Assembly: GCF_000212395.1 (NCBI RefSeq)
Contig: NC_015499.1
Span: forward strand, 1,561,421 to 1,625,420
DNA: 64,000 nucleotides
Source of the DNA: Thermodesulfobium narugense DSM 14796
GTDB lineage: Bacteria; Thermodesulfobiota; Thermodesulfobiia; Thermodesulfobiales; Thermodesulfobiaceae
Reading direction: 5' to 3'
Each line of letters starts with the position of its first letter. Positions within the stretch are counted from its first letter, which is position 1. Shown here piece by piece: positions 53,573 through 61,780 of the stretch. A model generated the notes under the pieces. It had not been told where the DNA came from, did no database searches, and saw only the letters and a program-made list of their open reading frames with translations. The position numbers and the translations under genes were made by a program.

Positions 53573-54223
53573 ATGAACATAGTACATATTTTTTCAGGAG
53601 GATTAGATTCCACAACTCTCTTGTATTATCTATTAAACCAAGGCCATAAAGTCAAGACAATAAGCTTTTTCTACGGCCAAAAGCATAAAAAGGAGCTTGA
53701 ATGTTCAAAAAATATTGCCAGAAAGCTAAATATAGAAAATAAATTAATTGATCTAAGCGCTCTAAAAGATATATTTGGAAAGAGTTCTCTAACTAGTGAC
53801 ATGGATATACCTGAAGGCCACTATAATGATACAAATATGAAATCTACAGTAGTTCCAAACAGAAATATGATTTTTCTATCAATCGCAATTTCTTACGCAA
53901 TATCCTCAAACTTTGATGCAGTATCAATAGGAGTCCATGCAGGAGACCATGCAATATATCCAGACTGTCGCCCTGTTTTTATAAACAAGATGAAAGATGT
54001 TGCAAAGGTTTCAGACTATAGTGAAATAGGCATACTTGCACCTTTTTTAGATCTCAAAAAATACGAAATTGTAAAAATAGGCCTGGAATTGAAAGTCCCC
54101 TATGAAATGACATGGACATGCTATAAAGGAGAGGAAAAACCCTGTCTAAAATGCGGTTCATGTACAGAAAGGCTTGAGGCATTTGAATTAAACAATGTGA
54201 AAGACCCTTTAGTCTTTATTTAA
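53573..54223 (+). CDS. queC: 7-cyano-7-deazaguanine synthase
   Basis: A 216-residue enzyme making preQ0 for queuosine, an ATP-dependent PP-loop synthase. It begins VHIFSGGLDSTT (PP-loop) and has VPNRNMIFLSIA, GVHAGDHAIYPDCRP and the zinc-binding C-x7-C-x2-C-x2-C (CYKGEEKPCLKCGSC). ATG 53573 has GAGGAGAAAA in front. It overlaps by 15 bases, tail to tail, with the selenoprotein gene on the opposite strand. No other queuosine genes are in the window. Confidence 0.96.
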   Translation: MNIVHIFSGGLDSTTLLYYLLNQGHKVKTISFFYGQKHKKELECSKNIARKLNIENKLIDLSALKDIFGKSSLTSDMDIPEGHYNDTNMKSTVVPNRNMIFLSIAISYAISSNFDAVSIGVHAGDHAIYPDCRPVFINKMKDVAKVSDYSEIGILAPFLDLKKYEIVKIGLELKVPYEMTWTCYKGEEKPCLKCGSCTERLEAFELNNVKDPLVFI

Positions 54224-54427
54224 CTCCTTTCTTGACTCCTCCACTACACGGTGGACATCAGCCAGACATCAGGTACCCTTGGGATTGTTCAAATGGCACG
54301 CACACTTACCATCTTTCTTTTTATTTACTATAAACTGTTGGATCTTGGAAGTGCCGTTGTTCTTTAACACATCTTCTTTAATCTCTTCATCAGTAAAACC
54401 AAAGCAATAACAAATAACCTGACTCAT
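54209..54427 (-). CDS. Small [2Fe-2S] BFD/CopZ-like selenoprotein (UGA = Sec53)
   Basis: This 72-residue protein is hidden by an in-frame TGA (54271-54269). Before it are CYCFGFT (C6, C8) and DGKCACHLNNPKG (C42, C44). After it the frame continues as Sec53-C54-LADVHRVVEESRKELNKD to a TAA. The family of small [2Fe-2S] proteins related to BFD and the N-terminal CopZ domain normally reads CxC...CxC...NPxGxCCLGDV, so the UGA replaces the first Cys of the CC pair. A SECIS-like hairpin follows at the usual distance, and selD in this window is itself a Sec gene. It might supply or chaperone Fe-S or metal. Start ATG 54427 has only a weak GTGGTG site. Confidence 0.82.
54234..54259 (-). promoter_or_regulatory. 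SECIS-like hairpin of the small selenoprotein
   Basis: On the minus strand TCCAC (54255-54251), loop CGUGUA and GTGGA (54244-54240) form a 5-bp stem, with GAT/GTC possibly extending it. The loop lies about 18-24 bases after the UGA and contains GU, as in the E. coli fdhF SECIS. Confidence 0.6.
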
Positions 54428-54598
54428 AATACACCACTTTTCTAAAGTATAATTATGTTTATTATAATATAAAAAATATAATTATAAATAAATAAAGGAG
54501 GTGTTGTCCATGTTAATCAGATGATTTTGAAACAAAATTTTAAACAGATACGTAGTTTACGTATCACAATACCTAAAATTAGAAAAAGGAGAAATATT
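54428..54598 (+). promoter_or_regulatory. Leader of the double-cubane protein gene with palindrome
   Basis: A strong AAAGGAGGTG at about 54495-54504 precedes a four-codon ORF (ATG 54510) that stops in ATGA. An 8-bp perfect palindrome, GATACGTA-GTT-TACGTATC (54547-54565), lies before the real site AAAAAGGAG. It may be a translational leader or operator. Confidence 0.45.
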
Positions 54599-55861
54599 AT
54601 GGACAACACCAAAATGTACAAATCGCTTGGTATAGATTTAGATGCCCACGATACCCTAATGGGGGCACTTCCAGAATTATTCAAAGAATGTTTTCTAAAT
54701 AAAGAACAGGATCTCAAAGGCCTCTCATATTTTTATTCAGTAGTTGCAGATATACACGGAGCAAGGGTAAAAGAATTAATAGAACACAAAAATAAAGGAC
54801 CAGTTATTGGTTCATTTTGTATTTACGTACCAGAAGAAATAATTTTGGCTGCATGTGGACAGCTAGTAGGCCTTTGTGCAGGAGCTGATTTTTGGGTTCC
54901 ATATGGTGAACAGATAGTACCAAAAAATCTGTGCCCATTAATAAAAGCAGGTATTGGAGCAAAATATTCAAGAACTTGCCCATACTTTCAGGTAGTAGAT
55001 TTATTAATAGGAGAAAATACCTGTGATGGTAAGAAAAAGGCATGGGAAATATTTTCCGATATGGTCGAGATGTATGTAATGGATATGCCAAACAAAAAAA
55101 GCGAGTTAGGGCTGAAACTTTGGCAGGAAGAAGTAAAAAATTTATGTAATTTTCTAGAAAAAAAATTTAGTAAATCCATCAGCTTCGATTCTCTTTTAGA
55201 TGCAATTCAGAAAGTAAATGCAAAAAGAAGTGCACTAAATAGACTTTATGAAACTAGAAAAAATTCTCCTACTCCAATATCAGGAATAGATGCCCTGTTA
55301 GTTACGCAAATAGGTTTTTATGATGACATAGAAAGATATACAAAAATGGTAAATGCCCTCGCACAAGAATGTGAAGAAAAAGTATTATCAAATTTTAAAA
55401 ATAATGGTAGAAAAAGGATCTTGGTTACAGGTTCTCCAATGGTTGTGCCCAATTGGAAGATCCATCATGTAATAGAAACAAGCGGCGCAGATGTGGTAGT
55501 TGAGGAAAATTGCACGGGCACAAGATATTTCAAGGACAATGTTTCAATAGAAAATGCATCAAGCAAGGGAGATTTACTCAAGAATATATCAGATAGATAC
55601 ATAAATAACATAAATTGTGCATGCTTTTCTCCAAATAGAGGGAGAGAGGAAGACATACTAAAACTTTGTAAAGATTATAAATGTGATGGCATTGTTTACG
55701 TATCTCTTAGCTTTTGTACTACCTATATGGTAGAAGCAGAAAGAATAAGAAAAGTAGCTAAAGAAAACAGTATACCTATGATGACAGTAGAATCAGACTA
55801 CTCATTTTCGGATCTAGGTCAACTTAGAACGAGAATAGAAGCATTTATAGAAAACCTATGA
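54599..55861 (+). CDS. Double-cubane-cluster / 2-hydroxyacyl-CoA dehydratase D-type protein
   Basis: A 420-residue protein of the HgdB/BcrC family. A single subunit plus one activator is the arrangement of the double-cubane cluster protein (DCCP) of Carboxydothermus, which uses an [8Fe-9S] centre to reduce small molecules such as acetylene at ATP cost. Dehydratases need two such subunits. Cysteines occur in IGSFCIYVP, LCAGADFW, RTCPYFQ, NCTGTR and LSFCTTY. ATG 54599 with AAAAAGGAG is preferred over the frame from 54521. It overlaps the activator by 4 bases. The substrate is unknown. Confidence 0.85.
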   Translation: MDNTKMYKSLGIDLDAHDTLMGALPELFKECFLNKEQDLKGLSYFYSVVADIHGARVKELIEHKNKGPVIGSFCIYVPEEIILAACGQLVGLCAGADFWVPYGEQIVPKNLCPLIKAGIGAKYSRTCPYFQVVDLLIGENTCDGKKKAWEIFSDMVEMYVMDMPNKKSELGLKLWQEEVKNLCNFLEKKFSKSISFDSLLDAIQKVNAKRSALNRLYETRKNSPTPISGIDALLVTQIGFYDDIERYTKMVNALAQECEEKVLSNFKNNGRKRILVTGSPMVVPNWKIHHVIETSGADVVVEENCTGTRYFKDNVSIENASSKGDLLKNISDRYINNINCACFSPNRGREEDILKLCKDYKCDGIVYVSLSFCTTYMVEAERIRKVAKENSIPMMTVESDYSFSDLGQLRTRIEAFIENL

Positions 55862-56607
55862 AAATACTTGGTTTGGATATAGGCTCAAGAAGTATAAAGT
55901 GGATACTTTATGAAGCGAGTTCTAGTTGTCTCTTAGAAAAGGGTATATTAGACAGTACTCCACACAATCTTGAAAGGATAGAGGAAATTATCCCACCCTT
56001 CGATAAAATTGGCCTTACCGGTTATGGCAGACATAATTTAAACAACGTACTAAGAGCAGAATCTCCAAAGATAGTCTCAGAAATAACCTGTCACGCTAAG
56101 GGAGCAAGATTTATAGAACCAAATTGTCATCATTTACTAGATATTGGAGGACAGGATACGAAGTTTATAATACTCGATGCATCGGGAAAAATTATAGACT
56201 TTAAACTTAATGATAGATGTTCAGCCGGAACAGGTAGATACCTTGAGAATATGGCAAAAATTTTAGATTTAGGAATTCAAGATTTTATAAACATAGCAAT
56301 TAGATCCGAAAAACCTTCTAATATAAACTCAATGTGTACCGTATTTGCAGAAAGTGAAATAATAAGTTTAATTCATTCTAGAGAAAAGATAGAAGACATT
56401 TCTGCAGGAATAATGAAGTCATTGATATTTAGAACAAAAGCCCTAATTGGAACAAATAAAATAGATGAAAAAATATTGCTCTTGGGCGGTCTTTCAGAAT
56501 TAGAAAACATAGAGATTTTGTTCGAAAGATTTGATTTAAAAGTCAAAAAAAATGAGTTATCAAGGTATACAGGTGCACTGGGGGCAGCCTTAACTTTAAC
56601 CAATTAG
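55858..56607 (+). CDS. ATP-dependent activator/reductase of the double-cubane protein
   Basis: A 249-residue BadF/HgdC-type ASKHA ATPase that injects low-potential electrons into its partner. It starts LGLDIGSRSIKW. Cluster cysteines are in NDRCSAGTGRYLE and NSMCTVFAESEII, bridging the homodimer with one [4Fe-4S], and LLGGLSE is the C-terminal nucleotide loop. Its ATG overlaps the partner stop, so the two act as one system. Analogous to NifH, it is a second ATP-driven low-potential reductase in this window. Confidence 0.92.
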   Translation: MKILGLDIGSRSIKWILYEASSSCLLEKGILDSTPHNLERIEEIIPPFDKIGLTGYGRHNLNNVLRAESPKIVSEITCHAKGARFIEPNCHHLLDIGGQDTKFIILDASGKIIDFKLNDRCSAGTGRYLENMAKILDLGIQDFINIAIRSEKPSNINSMCTVFAESEIISLIHSREKIEDISAGIMKSLIFRTKALIGTNKIDEKILLLGGLSELENIEILFERFDLKVKKNELSRYTGALGAALTLTN

Positions 56608-56611
56608 AAAG

Positions 56612-56680
56612 TTTTCACCCCTATTGACATTTTATCATAAAAAATTTATTATTATGAAAAATAAACAATAGGGGTGAAAA
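56612..56680 (+). promoter_or_regulatory. Promoter flanked by a 15-bp inverted repeat upstream of umuD-like
   Basis: TTTTCACCCCTATTG (56612-56626) and CAATAGGGGTGAAAA (56666-56680) are perfect inverted arms 39 bases apart. TTGACA (56624-56629), 17 bases and TATTAT (56647-56652) form a near-consensus promoter lying between and overlapping the left arm. The right arm includes the ribosome-binding site. It is probably a repressor operator pair, and no LexA box is seen. Confidence 0.65.
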
Positions 56681-56681
56681 A

Positions 56682-56978
56682 ATGCAAAGAACTGGATTCC
56701 CATCGCCTGCAAGAAATTACGAAAAGCTTGATCTAGATTTTAACAAACTACTAATAGATAGTCCTTCCTCAACATTCTTCTTTAAAACGAAAAGAGATTA
56801 TAAAGAATTAGGCTTAAAAAATGGAGATATCATAATAGTAGATAGATCAAAGAATCCGAAAAAATCCGTATTATCAGTTGTTTTGCTGGACGGACGTCTT
56901 ACAATAAAAGATACTTCTGATATAAAACCAGAAACAGAAATATTCGGCAAAATTACCTATGTCATTAGAAAATTGTGA
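56682..56978 (+). CDS. Truncated UmuD'-like protein without cleavage arm or nucleophile
   Basis: A 98-residue protein matching UmuD after its cleavage site. It begins with MQRTGFPSPARNY, where E. coli UmuD reads CG|FPSPAxDY at the self-cleavage point, and continues DLDFNKLLIDSPSSTFFFK and GDIIIVDRS. The catalytic serine segment, GDSM in active UmuD, reads RDYK, so Ser is Tyr. It could be a permanently active UmuD' equivalent. AGGGGTGAAAA precedes the ATG. It overlaps the polymerase gene by 20 bases. Confidence 0.75.
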   Translation: MQRTGFPSPARNYEKLDLDFNKLLIDSPSSTFFFKTKRDYKELGLKNGDIIIVDRSKNPKKSVLSVVLLDGRLTIKDTSDIKPETEIFGKITYVIRKL

Positions 56979-58215
56979 GAGCTTTTTTGCCTTAATAGAC
57001 TGTAATAACTTTTACGTATCATGTGAAAGGTTATATAATCCTGCCCTATTACACAAACCCGTAGTTGTATTATCAAATAACGATGGATGCATAATTGCAA
57101 GATCCAACGAAGCAAAAGAATTAGGAATAAAGATGGGCGTTTCGTATTTCCAAATAAGAGACTTTCTTAAAAAGAACAAGGTTGCGGTTATCTCATCAAA
57201 TTATGAAATATACGAAGATATATCAAAGAGATTTATAGATATAATAAAGTCCAAAATATGTTTTGTAGAAGCATATTCAATAGATGAAGCCTTTATAGAA
57301 TTAAAGGGAACTTTTAAAAAGAGAAGATTTGAGTTTTGTAAAGAACTAAAAGAAGAGATATATCAGTTTATAGGAATACCAGTCTCTATAGGCATAGGCA
57401 AAACAAAAACCCTGGCAAAGATTGCAAATAAAATAGCCAAAAAAAACAAAGATCTTCATGGAATATTTGACATAACAGGAAGGGAAGAGGAAATCCTCAG
57501 GACTTTTGACGTTGAAGATATCTGGGGAATCGGCAAGAGCAAAGCTAATTGTCTTAGAAATATGGGAATAACAAACGCCATGGATCTATCAAAAATGGAT
57601 AATTCACTTGCTCAAAAAACTCTTAGCATAAAGGGCTTAGCTACAGTATTTGAATTAAGAGGGGTAAAATGTATAAATTTACAAGAAGAAAAGCCCAGCC
57701 AAAAGGAAATAATAGTATCAAGGTCTTTTGGACATGATATTGATAATTATAAAGAATTAAGAGAAGGTATCTCGCATTTTTCGGCAATTGCAGCTAAAAA
57801 TATGAGAAGTCTAAATCTATACACAAAAACATTGTCCGTTTTTATAACCTCTAATCCATTTAAAAAAGAATATTATGCCAATCAGGCAGAAATTAATTTT
57901 GATTTTTATACAAGAGATACATTTCTTATATTACAAGCTGCCGAAAAATGTCTAAATAGAATATTCAAAGAAAATACAAAATATAAAAAAGCTGGCGTAA
58001 TATTAAAAGATTTAACAAGTTGCGTTTGTTTAGGGAATTTGTTTACAAATTTAGAAATTGAAAAAAAACACAATCTAATGAAAACTATAGATTTATTAAA
58101 TAAAAAAATAAAAAAAGACGCTGTATTCTTTGCCGCTGAAGGGCTAACTAAACTTTGGCAAGCAAAAAAGGAGCACGCATCAAATTATAACGCAAGCGAA
58201 ATAAGTCTTATTTAA
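56959..58215 (+). CDS. umuC: UmuC-type Y-family DNA polymerase
   Basis: A 418-residue translesion polymerase. Catalytic acidic residues are in ALIDCNNFYVSCERLYNP and the YSIDEAF motif at about 104-110. The NNDGCIIARS loop is typical of UmuC rather than DinB. A helix-hairpin-helix region (VEDIWGIGKSKANCLRNMGI) and a little-finger domain follow. ATG lies inside the end of the UmuD-like gene, an operon typical of mutagenesis cassettes. Regulation likely uses the inverted-repeat operator. Confidence 0.92.
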   Translation: MSLENCESFFALIDCNNFYVSCERLYNPALLHKPVVVLSNNDGCIIARSNEAKELGIKMGVSYFQIRDFLKKNKVAVISSNYEIYEDISKRFIDIIKSKICFVEAYSIDEAFIELKGTFKKRRFEFCKELKEEIYQFIGIPVSIGIGKTKTLAKIANKIAKKNKDLHGIFDITGREEEILRTFDVEDIWGIGKSKANCLRNMGITNAMDLSKMDNSLAQKTLSIKGLATVFELRGVKCINLQEEKPSQKEIIVSRSFGHDIDNYKELREGISHFSAIAAKNMRSLNLYTKTLSVFITSNPFKKEYYANQAEINFDFYTRDTFLILQAAEKCLNRIFKENTKYKKAGVILKDLTSCVCLGNLFTNLEIEKKHNLMKTIDLLNKKIKKDAVFFAAEGLTKLWQAKKEHASNYNASEISLI

Positions 58216-58311
58216 TTCTTACATTCGATTCAAAGATATAAATATCTTTTTTGGTATGCTACAATATACAAGCTTATGTCAAGATTCACAGATGAGAGAG
58301 GAGAGGGATGG

Positions 58312-59913
58312 ATGGACTTTTTGCTTGCTATTAGCCCAATTGTACTCATTCTTTTAGGAATGACAATTTTTTCAAGATCAGGGTTTCTAATGTCAGTATT
58401 AGCATGGATTTTTACGTTCCTTTTAGCACTTGTCTTTTTTAAAACTCCATTTGACGTTTGTTTGAGCGCAACAATATTTGGCATCTTAAAATCTCTAAGC
58501 ATTTCTTTGGCAGTATTTTTTACTATGTTATTAATTTTTATAATGAAGGCAACAAAAGCACTCGATTCAATTGCTTACAAGCTTAAGAACTTGTGCAAAA
58601 CAAAAGAAGAACAGGTGATGTTTTTAGGACTTGGCTTCGGTTCTCTTGCGACATCTTTAGGAGTTGTAACTCCTGCGCTATTTCCACCGCTTCTTCTCAC
58701 ATTGGGATTTAGCCCTGTTTCATCTATTGCTATATCGGTTCTTTGCTATGATCCCCTCACATCGTTTGCACTATTGTCGATCCCTATAACCGTGCCATCA
58801 GAGGTTGCATGGCAGGCATTCAAAATACAGCCACAAGGAATAACAAATCTTGAACACTTTATAAATACATTTACTATAGATATTTCAATTTTTTTACCAT
58901 TTATTTCTGTTGGATTCGCATATATAATGCTTTATTTTATAGATGGCATAAATTCTCTTAAGAGAGGTTTTATTAGCGCACTTTTGAGCGGCTTAGTTCT
59001 TGGATTTAGTTGCTTAACTTTTTCTATTACAAAGATATTTCCAGTACAAATAATAGGAACGCTGTCTGGCCTTTTAACCATGATTTTTGTACTTATATAC
59101 CAAAGAATAACCAATGTCCAAAATCCTATTGAGGAAAAGGGAAAGCCAAATATGTCGCTATTAAGAGCAACTTCTCCTTGGATATTGCTCTTCTTTTTTG
59201 CATTGGTAACTAACCTTCCAGGCACGAGCAAATTTTTATCAGATTTACCTGGAAAGTACGAGGTAATCACCCTTTACAAAAATCAATCCGTCGATCTTAA
59301 CATATTATCCTCTATCTGGTTTTGGATAATGATAACAACGATAATATCAATTTTCTTACTAAGACCTACCAATGAGCAGCTTTCTTCAACAATAAAATTG
59401 TGGCTAAAGAGATCGTTTTCCCCTTTTGTAGCATATTCCGTATGTTTTTCGATCGCCATGATAATGGCATGGTCTGCAATGTCAAATAGTTCTGGGGTGT
59501 TAGTACCAGGTGCTTATTACTCATCTTTCAATATGGACAGAATTATAGCCATAAAAATAGCAATGCTTTCAGGAACGGTATTTACTACATTAATACCATA
59601 TCTTGGTTTAATAGGTTCGTTCATAGGCGGTTCAGAAACTGCTTCAAACGTGTTCTTTGCAAAGATATTATATGAATCTGTAAAAAGTGTAGGTTACGAC
59701 AGCTATTTTATGATAATTTTTGGTGCACACGCGGTTGCAGGAGGAATTGCCTCAGCCATAACTCCAGCAAAAATTACTAACGCAGCTATGACAATAGGAT
59801 GTAGCGGAAAGGAAGAGTCAGAATTTATGAAAAAGGCCATCTTACCAGTTATAATTCTCACATTTCTAACAGGAATTATTTTAACTGTATTTATAAGTCT
59901 TGGTATAAAATAA
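58312..59913 (+). CDS. LldP-family lactate/glycolate permease
   Basis: A 533-residue membrane transporter with about 12-14 helices of the L-lactate permease family (GLGFGSLATSLGVVTPALFPPLL, ITVPSEVAWQAF, GSFIGGSETASNVFFAKI). It is diverged from the lldP at 59959, which has the canonical GAAGFGTPVA motif. ATG 58312 with GAGGAGAGGG is preferred over one 12 codons earlier. Convergent with the second permease, separated by a terminator. Substrate probably a 2-hydroxy acid. Confidence 0.82.
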   Translation: MDFLLAISPIVLILLGMTIFSRSGFLMSVLAWIFTFLLALVFFKTPFDVCLSATIFGILKSLSISLAVFFTMLLIFIMKATKALDSIAYKLKNLCKTKEEQVMFLGLGFGSLATSLGVVTPALFPPLLLTLGFSPVSSIAISVLCYDPLTSFALLSIPITVPSEVAWQAFKIQPQGITNLEHFINTFTIDISIFLPFISVGFAYIMLYFIDGINSLKRGFISALLSGLVLGFSCLTFSITKIFPVQIIGTLSGLLTMIFVLIYQRITNVQNPIEEKGKPNMSLLRATSPWILLFFFALVTNLPGTSKFLSDLPGKYEVITLYKNQSVDLNILSSIWFWIMITTIISIFLLRPTNEQLSSTIKLWLKRSFSPFVAYSVCFSIAMIMAWSAMSNSSGVLVPGAYYSSFNMDRIIAIKIAMLSGTVFTTLIPYLGLIGSFIGGSETASNVFFAKILYESVKSVGYDSYFMIIFGAHAVAGGIASAITPAKITNAAMTIGCSGKEESEFMKKAILPVIILTFLTGIILTVFISLGIK

Positions 59914-59917
59914 AAAC

Positions 59918-59952
59918 TTGCCACCTCCATTATATCTTAATGAAGGTGGCAT
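59918..59952. terminator. Bidirectional terminator between permease genes
   Basis: GCCACCT and AGGTGGC form a 7-bp stem with a large A/T loop between convergent stops, and AAAA/TTATC flanks serve both strands. Confidence 0.65.
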
Positions 59953-59958
59953 TATCAA

Positions 59959-61653
59959 TTACTTGCCTACAACAGGTATCAAATTAGGAAATACATAAGC
60001 ATACATCAGTCCAACCAATCCTACCAGGATTGCAAGCAAAAAGCTATGAATAAGCGCCGATCTAAAAAGTGGTGCAAAGGATTCTTCCGCAACCTTTCTG
60101 TCAGAAAACGTAGCGGCCAAAGCTACAACAATAGACTGTGGACTTATCATCTTGCCCATTACACCGCCAGCACTATTAAGAGCAGTTGACAAAATTGGAT
60201 TTATGTGTAATTGCTCTGCAGTAATCTTTTGAAGGTTGCCAAAGAGTGCGTTTGAAGAGGTGTCCGAACCCGTCAAGAACACTCCTAAGTATCCTAACAT
60301 AGACGAGAAAAACGGAAAAGCTGAGCCTGTAGAGGCAAAAGCCAACGCAAGCTGAACGTCCATACCTGCATACTTGTAAAGAAATGCTATCCCAACAATT
60401 GATGGCACAACTATAAATGGAGCCTTCATCCTATTAAAGGTGGTGTTAAAAGCGCTACCCCACTGTGATCCAGATAGCCTCAGCCACAAACCTGAAAGAA
60501 TAGCTGCAATCAAAATACCCGTTCCTGTAGCACTAAGTAAAGGTAGTACAAATACCGCATCCTTTAAGACTGTAGGCTTTGGTACTACAGGAGGCATCTT
60601 TGTAACTAAACCGTTTAAACCTTCCATCGGGAATTTGAAAACTAGCACTGAACCAAGTGCCTTTGATATTGAAGGAGTACCCCACATGATTATGATAACA
60701 ACCAAAATTAGCCATGGTACCCATGCATAAAACGTTTCTCCAGCAGAATACTCTTTACTAGCCTCTTTAGCCCAATCAGCAACCCAGACGTTCTTTGGAG
60801 ACCAAAAGCGAAGGAATATTGCAAGACATACAATAGATACTATACCTGCAAGGATGTCTATTAATTGAGGCCCAAGGTGCTGAGCCAAAAAGAATTGAGT
60901 AAGAGCAAAGGATATTCCCGAGACGAATGTTGCAGGGAAAACTTCAAAAAGCTCCGACATGCTCTTCTTTTCAAGCAAAATTACATAGGTAAACATAATC
61001 CAAAACGGAACCAAAAAAGAGAAAAATGGCAAAATTCTTCCTACCATTGCTGTAATATCATTTACAGGAAGTCCTGTTACTTGGCCCATCATAATCATAG
61101 GAATGCCTACACCGCCAAATGCGACTGGAGCGGTATCACCCAATAGACACAAGAGAGCCGCTTCAAGAGGTGCAATTCCCATTCCTACCAATATCGCTGC
61201 ACATACTGCAACAGGAGTTCCAAAACCTGCAGCCCCTTCAAGAAAAGCTCCAAAACCAAACGCAACTATTAAGACCTGTACCCTCTTGTCCTGAGTAATC
61301 TTCATAATACTATGGCGCATAACTTCAAAAGAGCCAGAAATTACAGTCATTTCATAAAGAAATAGAACTGTAATTACTATCCAGCAAATTGGATATAATC
61401 CAATTAAAGCCCCCAAAAACCATGCAAGAAATGCCTGAGTAGCTGGCATTTTATAAATGCCTATCGCAATTAAAAGAGCAACTATTGCAGCAGTCACAGT
61501 AGCAAAACGCGCATCAACTCCAAGTTTCTTTCTTCCTTGAGAATCTTTTCCCGGATGCAGTGCCAACAAATAAAGCAAAATTATCAAAGGCAATGCAGCA
61601 CAAAAAACAGATAATGCAAAATTGTTTAACGGATCATAATTTTGTACAAACAT
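59959..61653 (-). CDS. lldP: L-lactate permease
   Basis: A 564-residue LldP-type proton symporter for lactate or glycolate with ~12 helices. Signatures are AFGFGAFLEGAAGFGTPVAVCAAILVG, LLGDTAPVAFGGVGIPMI, VFLTGSDTSSNALFGNLQ and AGGVMGKMISPQSIVVALAA. AAGGGGGTAATTT precedes the ATG. It is the canonical paralog of the gene at 58312. No lactate dehydrogenase gene adjoins. Confidence 0.95.
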   Translation of the reverse strand: MFVQNYDPLNNFALSVFCAALPLIILLYLLALHPGKDSQGRKKLGVDARFATVTAAIVALLIAIGIYKMPATQAFLAWFLGALIGLYPICWIVITVLFLYEMTVISGSFEVMRHSIMKITQDKRVQVLIVAFGFGAFLEGAAGFGTPVAVCAAILVGMGIAPLEAALLCLLGDTAPVAFGGVGIPMIMMGQVTGLPVNDITAMVGRILPFFSFLVPFWIMFTYVILLEKKSMSELFEVFPATFVSGISFALTQFFLAQHLGPQLIDILAGIVSIVCLAIFLRFWSPKNVWVADWAKEASKEYSAGETFYAWVPWLILVVIIIMWGTPSISKALGSVLVFKFPMEGLNGLVTKMPPVVPKPTVLKDAVFVLPLLSATGTGILIAAILSGLWLRLSGSQWGSAFNTTFNRMKAPFIVVPSIVGIAFLYKYAGMDVQLALAFASTGSAFPFFSSMLGYLGVFLTGSDTSSNALFGNLQKITAEQLHINPILSTALNSAGGVMGKMISPQSIVVALAATFSDRKVAEESFAPLFRSALIHSFLLAILVGLVGLMYAYVFPNLIPVVGK

Positions 61654-61751
61654 AAATTACCCCCTTATATTTTTTATTGAAACCATAAAATTTGTTAATA
61701 CCTATCACCACCCTTTCGATATTTAAGCCATTTATTTGCCTTTGGCATTCT

Positions 61752-61780
61752 ATTATATGTGGTATACAATAGAAAATCAA
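61752..61780 (-). promoter_or_regulatory. Promoter and GTATAC operator of lldP
   Basis: On the minus strand TTGATT (61780-61775), 17 bases and TATAAT (61757-61752) form a promoter about 100 bases upstream of lldP. TTGTATACCA, containing a GTATAC palindrome, lies in the spacer, a plausible GntR-type operator position. Confidence 0.5.

Noticed and set aside
56608-56681. LexA (SOS) box upstream of the umuD-like gene
   Set aside because: Neither the CGAAC-N4-GTTCG nor the CTG-N10-CAG pattern is present; the inverted repeat is of another kind.
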